64,000 nucleotides of DNA from Sphagnum compactum. Lineage: Eukaryota > Bryophyta > Sphagnopsida > Sphagnales. The notes below the pieces were generated by a model. That model worked only from the letters and a program-made list of their open reading frames with translations, was not told the origin of the DNA and ran no database searches. Of the stretch, positions 58,959 to 64,000 are shown one piece after another (position 1 is the first letter of the stretch; every line of letters starts with the position of its first letter). The DNA is taken from assembly GCA_965153455.1 (NCBI GenBank), contig OZ234502.1, positions 2,831,267-2,895,266 of the forward strand, given 5' to 3'. The translations under genes and the position numbers were made by a program.

Positions 58959-59628
58959 GCATACTTTAACTTCTTTTCTTGGTTTTCAAAACCTTATGGC
59001 TATTGCAAATAGACCTTTTCAATAACTTCCATGTTTACAAAAATCATCTTTACATCAAGGTGAAAATTTGACCACCCATGATGTCTAGCTAAATTTGTTA
59101 CTATTCACAATGTGTTGTATTTGGCAAGTAGAATAAACATGTTTTTGAAATCTTTTCCTTCACATTATTGACAATTTTGAATAACCAACCAAGCTTTCAA
59201 TTTTGTGCTAGTAATATTAACATGTGTTTTTAACTTGAAAACCCACTTGGTGGTGATGATTTTCTTGCCAAAAGGTAAATTATCTAAGAGCTACGTGTAG
59301 TTCTTAATTTAGGTTAGTTCATGTTTCATCATGTTAACCCACTCTGGCCTTTGAATTACTTGTGAAAATGTCTTGGGTTATATTTCATGTGTGTTTTGGA
59401 AAAATTAACCACAAAATTTTGGAAACGTTAAAAGGTTTCACCATTTTTCTTGCACGTGTTATCATTACTCACTTTTCATTTCGTGTGATTATCGCCTCTA
59501 TATTTTGCAAGTTGAGTCTAAATAAGACATTTGTGTTTGTTTCACTAATAAGGCTTGGAAGGAATGCATAGTTGTTTCCTTGAAAACTTGGATCAACTTT
59601 TTTGTGGTGATTTTTTGTGCAATTTCAA

Positions 59629-59844
59629 TTATAGTTTATAACTCCCTTTTAGTAGATGAACAAAGGTCATGACAATCTCTTTTGGATTTTTAATTTTGGT
59701 TGGGGTAAATTTCATGTGGTCTTCAATAAAGATCATGTCTTTAGATACAAGACCCTTAGTAGTTCTAGGCACGAAAACACCTATAGCTTTTAATAATGGT
59801 GTCATACTAAATGGAAGAACACAACTTTTGGCTTGGGAGACCAT
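59629..59844 (-). pseudogene. Copia pol segment between integrase and RT
   Basis: TTKGLVSKDMIFIEDHMKFT resembles the conserved SRDVxFxE sequence that follows the integrase in Copia polyproteins. No integrase DDE residues were identified upstream. Confidence 0.5.
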
Positions 59845-60019
59845 TTTGATCTTGCTCTATTGATATGAACAAAAAATTATCACCAAATGATTTTTAAATG
59901 CTTGACATTAAAGACCAAACGATAGAGTTTTTGAAAAGGAATGATTCTAAGAATGTTACATTCCCCATTCCAATGACTATTTGAAACTTCCCCTCTATTG
60001 TTTTCAATGTAACAATCCC

Positions 60020-60105
60020 ATCTTCTTTCTTGAATTCTATCATCACATCACCATTCCTACTAACCTATCGGATAACACCACTATTAAGGTACCATTTTTT
60101 TTTTG
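60020..60105 (-). pseudogene. Copia protease remnant
   Basis: The minus strand reads WYLNSGVIR, a stop, then VSRNGDVMIEF. It corresponds to the WxLDSGA active-site motif of Copia aspartic protease, with the catalytic Asp changed to Asn (a G-to-A type change). Confidence 0.65.
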
Positions 60106-60974
60106 TGCCCAACAAGGTTAAATTCAAAAATGTCCATAATGAATTTTGGAGTTGAATTAAAATGTTTTTGGAAGTTGTCGACTTTTACATCGCTTTCACT
60201 CTCCAACATTTTGATGACAACCTTATAATGTGCCTATTCCCAATCATGTTCTGATGCATGTCACTTGATCTCATTTGACAACACAATACAAATGCACATC
60301 TGGTGATTTAGGTTGGCACAAAAGTTATAGTTCCCTTGGGTAAGTGCATGGTAGGGTGGACCAAAAAATGATAAGAGTTCTTTAATCCGAAAGTTCATTT
60401 TCTTTGTGTTTTTTACCTCCACTTTTTTTTTGTAATTAAATTACAACAATTTTTTTAAAGCAATTTTTTTTCTGTTAAAATGTTTACCCTTGTAAAGCTC
60501 ATTGATTAAGACATGTGTGCAAAATGTCAACTCAATTCATGTTTTTACAAGATGAAATGGATTTTTGAAAAATATTTGCATTTCTTTCACTAGATAAAAG
60601 TTCATAAATAATAAATAACATTGTAAATGGTTCAAAACCTTTCAATGTTACTTTCAATATTACATTTTCTAACTAAAACCAAGTCCGTAACAATTTTTGA
60701 AATCCATCATGGAACCAAACCTAAGTGCTACTAGTGTTACAAACCTTGGTTTTCAATTTAAAAAATCCACAACTCTTATAATTTTATCAAATTTTCATAC
60801 CAATCAATTGCATTATGTACATATTAGAGCATATAACCTCCAAATGAGTTTCATTTAACAAATACATGTACAAAAAATTGTAACAAAAAAATTAACACCT
60901 AGATAACAAAAAAATGGATTGTGTTATTTCCAAATTATTCCACCATACCATGCATCCACCCTTTGAATTGGTTC

Positions 60975-61460
60975 CTATTTGACACATGATCTTCTTTTAT
61001 TGTTTTCTTTGAATTGGTTGAATTTTGACTTGATGAACATGGCCTTGTGATTTGTTTCTTTCCCACATCTTTCCTTATTGGCTTCATCATGAAGCAAAAT
61101 TTTAACCAATTCATTTAGATCCACTAGTTTGGCATGATAGATTAATGTGTTTGCCAAAGCTTCATAATTTTCAAAAAGCTACACCAAAATGTGTTCAACA
61201 AGTTCATCTTCACATACTTTCTCTATAGTATCATTAATTGATTCAAGAATTTTTTTAGCTATTTGAAAAACTTAGCACTTGAACTTCCTTTCTCCAAGCA
61301 CAACTTTTTCAACTTGATCTCCAATAGCAACGACCATGTGTTATTGTGTTGTTTGAACAAGTCTTTGAAAGTTTACCACACTTGTGCTAGATCTATGATT
61401 TTAGCTATATGCATTATGAAATATGATCTCATTTCTAATAAGCAACCCAATTATGGCTAA
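60975..61460 (-). pseudogene. Copia gag remnant
   Basis: DTIEKVCEDELVEHILV, a TAG where CAG fits, LFENYEALANTLIYHAKLVD, LNELVKILLHDEANKE. This is the retrotransposon gag (UBN2-type) domain, followed by a Lys/Asn-rich stretch where the zinc knuckle would come. At least two in-frame stops. Confidence 0.65.
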
Positions 61461-61724
61461 TGTTTTTTTTCTTCCAACGCTCAAGCTTAAGTTTAAACTC
61501 CCCTTTTTTGGGCAAGATAACTCCTCAAATTTTGGTTTGACAACGTCTAAAAGTTCATCTTTTTACAACAAGCTAGATATGTGAAATTTCCAAATGATAT
61601 AATTAGTTTATCCTCCCAATTTGGAACTCTTTAACATGTACTCCTCTCCCCACTTATAAAACTATGGCTAAAAAAAAAAGACTATGACCTTTGTGTTTTA
61701 GTTTTCTACAAAATTGGATTTTAG

Positions 61725-61743
61725 TTACCTTGCTTTGATATTA
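61725..61743 (-). other. Primer binding site, degenerate
   Basis: The minus strand just inside the 5' LTR reads TAATATCAAAGCAAGG. Plant Copia elements usually have TGGTATCAGAGC (initiator tRNA-Met). The three differences are all G-to-A. Confidence 0.7.
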
Positions 61744-62019
61744 TGAAGTGGATCTAGGAACGTAAATAACTAATTGTTAGAAAGTTGAAAAAAAGGTGAA
61801 AGGACGAAACTAAATATAAGAACATTAAACAACCACCACCATGGAAAGTCATCATGCAATGGTGTGATTTTAACAAACTTGAAACAATTAAAACTAATAC
61901 CCAATAGATGATAGAAAAAATGAACATGACAATATTTTGTGGAAATGACAATATTTCTTATGATGATTGCCACCCAAGTGTTAACCAAATAAGGAAAATA
62001 TAAAATTACCATAACAACA
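61744..62019 (-). repeat. Copia 5' LTR
   Basis: 276 bp, starting TGAAGTGGATCTAGG and ending ATAACAACA on the plus strand. It aligns to the 3' LTR at 56866-57139. Confidence 0.85.
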
Positions 62020-64000
62020 ATAGGGAATAGTGTGGCAAAATGTTATATACACCCATTGAACCTTTGCAAGCATCAATGCACCACCATGTGCAATTGTAAT
62101 CATGTAGTTGTTCTACAAAGAAAAACACATGTTCATATTCTATTGCATGACCAATAAAACCATTAGTTATGTTATGTTGGAAAGAGAAAAATTCAAAACA
62201 TGGCACCATGTTGATACAACAATTATTTACTAGTGCCTTGTTGCAAACAACTTATTGCAAGACTTGGAAAAAAAAACAAAAACCTCCACTAACATTTGGC
62301 CAACCCTACAACAAAATAATGCGAGCACCACACATGGATGTGCTTGGACCCCATGTAGTTTGATGGGGGGTGTTTAGGATATTGCAATAGCGTGAAGTTG
62401 GTTCATCAATTGTGCACCTAATCAAAGACTTCGGGGGGAAAAAAATATCATTTGTAATTATACATTTTTATGCCCAAAGCTTGAAGAGGATAAAAGGTCC
62501 TTCAATTTTTTTAATAACAAGCTTGGATCCAAAGTTGAACTCACTCCCTATGGTCACCATGAAAATAACCATTCAAGGCTAGTCCATCCTCCCAAAAAAA
62601 AAAACTAGTCCAACCCTAAATTACAAATAAATGCATCACATGTCAACTATGAACCTCATAGTTACATGCTTTCTAGTGCACACGAATACATAGAAGCTCA
62701 ATGAACCACACCTAAAATATGCAAGGTATGTATATATATGTACAATGTATACATGCATACATAGATACCCGTTTGATACCCATTTTTTGATTCATGTCCC
62801 CCCTCCTCCCCCTCCCCCCAGCCCACACACAAATGGAAAAACAGATTATTTCTAAACTATATTTTGGTGAAAGAAGCATGCACACATACATTGAAAATTC
62901 AATTAGAGTCCATATAAGGATTTGGGTTCATGTTTTGCCAATATTGACATTGGCATGTATCCAATTGGCAAACTCACATAGTCTACCACCTATTGATACA
63001 ATATTGGTATAAAAAATTTATAGATTTTTCAATATTCAAAACAACCCTACTTAACATCAAAGTAATTTCTTTTCTATTACAATAAACACCTTTTGAATTT
63101 TTTTCTAAACATCACACCAAATCCAACACTAGTCAAAATCCTTAAGTTCTTTTTTTTCTTTGTCTTTTCTTTCCTTCTAATTGTTATAACTATACCATCA
63201 TCCATAGACTAAAATGAGGGTTTCAAAAATGTAAATTCAATAATTTCCCAAGTTGGATACATAGCCCACTAAAAGGCCTCATTCAAGAAGATGAAAAAAG
63301 GTACCCATTGTATGTATGTTAGCCCCCAACATGGTGAGTCTAGGGCTAGCATGGAAGATCATGCAAGCATCTAGGAACTTTTTGCATGAGTCTTTTCACT
63401 ACCCTATTCTACAAGGCAAAAAAGTAAGGCACATGAAACATCTAACTTCCTAAAAGAAAGTGCAACATGGTTAACCCAAAGCTCAATACAAACAAATAAA
63501 GCCAAATTCAGATATGGTCCACTAACTATTTAAATCTTGAAACTAATCTTTTTGGGGGTACAATAAACAGTAGAGATATACATCAATGAGAGCTTAGGTG
63601 GGTGAAGTAGAAGCCAAAATTTTACCAAATCATTTTTTTAAAAATTGAAAATTAAATTAGATTAAATTAAATTAAATTAAAAGAACGTAAAGTAAAGTTC
63701 ATGGGTGGCCTAAAAATAAATTAAAAACTTCCCACCTTAAGGAACCACAAATTATAGAAAATAGAGTGTTTACTAGAACCAAAACCAACACCACACCACA
63801 ACACAAAACTCACAACTAAAAAAAAACCTTTGAGAATTGGGTTAAGTTATACCTCCCACACATTTTTATTCAAACTAAAAAAGGTATAATAACCATGGAA
63901 GTTTGTGTACTCTAAACCCTAAAACCCTAAGCATAATTCCCCCATCCGTTTGTGCTATAGAGCTTTCTTTCTTTTGGTTCAATGGAAGCAAAATTTTATG
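62020..64000. other. Terminal spacer
   Basis: No gene is recognised. It includes an ATAC/ATGT-rich patch (62730-62765), ATTAAATTAAATTAAATTAA at about 63657-63680 and one telo-box cluster (AAACCCTAAAACCCTAA at about 63914-63930). Confidence 0.4.

Larger units (their letters stand above)
56866..62019 (-). mobile_element. Degenerate full-length Copia LTR retrotransposon
   Basis: A 5.15-kb element on the minus strand. From 5' to 3' (minus): 5' LTR 61744-62019, PBS about 61725-61743, gag about 61.0-61.5 kb, protease about 60.08 kb, a decayed integrase zone, RT 58719-58958, RNase H about 58.0 kb, PPT 57140-57147 and 3' LTR 56866-57139. Protease before RT, with RT following the integrase zone, is the Copia (Ty1) order. 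The distance from protease to RT is shorter than usual and no integrase core was read, so part of the integrase may be deleted. Many stops and frameshifts make it dead. The five bases outside the two LTRs (TGGGT and ATAGG) do not form a clear target-site duplication. Confidence 0.85.

Overview
The window looks like nuclear DNA of a land plant with a large, repeat-rich genome. The reasons are plant-type receptor-kinase exons, a plant BAF60/SNF12-like protein, LTR and non-LTR retroelements, TTTAGGG-type telomeric motifs, GT-AG introns, AT-rich spacers and many microsatellites. A fern, lycophyte or bryophyte-grade plant is my best guess, because of the TPR-CHAT gene and the type of LINE reverse transcriptase; this is inference. 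No bacterial, organellar or CRISPR features are seen.

Layout. 1-2.9 kb is AT-rich spacer. 2.9-11.6 kb (minus) is a leucine-rich-repeat receptor kinase whose exons can be followed from a signal-peptide-like exon through a WSGDPC linker, tandemly duplicated LRR exons and a membrane segment to the kinase. It carries a stop in the HRD catalytic loop and damaged splice acceptors, so it is a pseudogene. 11.6-16.6 kb is spacer with repeats. 16.6-20.8 kb (minus) is a TPR-CHAT (caspase-like) gene that keeps its His and Cys motifs but is broken by about eight single-base frameshifts and three TGA codons. 22.9-24.0 kb (plus) is a decayed LINE reverse transcriptase. 25.3-26.3 kb is a GC-rich block of hairpins. 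28.8-30.0 kb (plus) is the only clearly intact gene piece, the C-terminal two exons of a SNF12/BAF60 (SWIB) chromatin-remodelling subunit. It lies directly beside one arm of a long, imperfect inverted repeat (27.2-28.9 kb against 39.4-41.9 kb). 31-50 kb holds dispersed repeats, MITE-like inverted repeats and minisatellites. 50.7-54.2 kb is rich in CT tracts, microsatellites and telomeric-motif repeats. 54.2-55.1 kb (minus) is a LINE 3' fragment with an AAAG tail. 56.87-62.02 kb (minus) is a structurally complete but dead Copia element with two LTRs, PBS, gag, protease, RT, RNase H and PPT. The rest is spacer.

The genes do not form a pathway. The common theme is decay: many disabling changes are C-to-T or G-to-A (CGA to TGA, CAG to TAG or CAA, CAA to TAA, and G-to-A changes in the PBS). 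This is what deamination of methylated cytosine would give. The single-base frameshifts mostly sit in short homopolymers, so assembly error must be excluded for them, but that cannot explain the nonsense codons. I found no convincing new gene system. The most unusual items are the decayed TPR-CHAT gene, the duplicated LRR cassette, the hairpin-bearing dispersed repeat family and the inverted repeat ending at the SNF12 exon.
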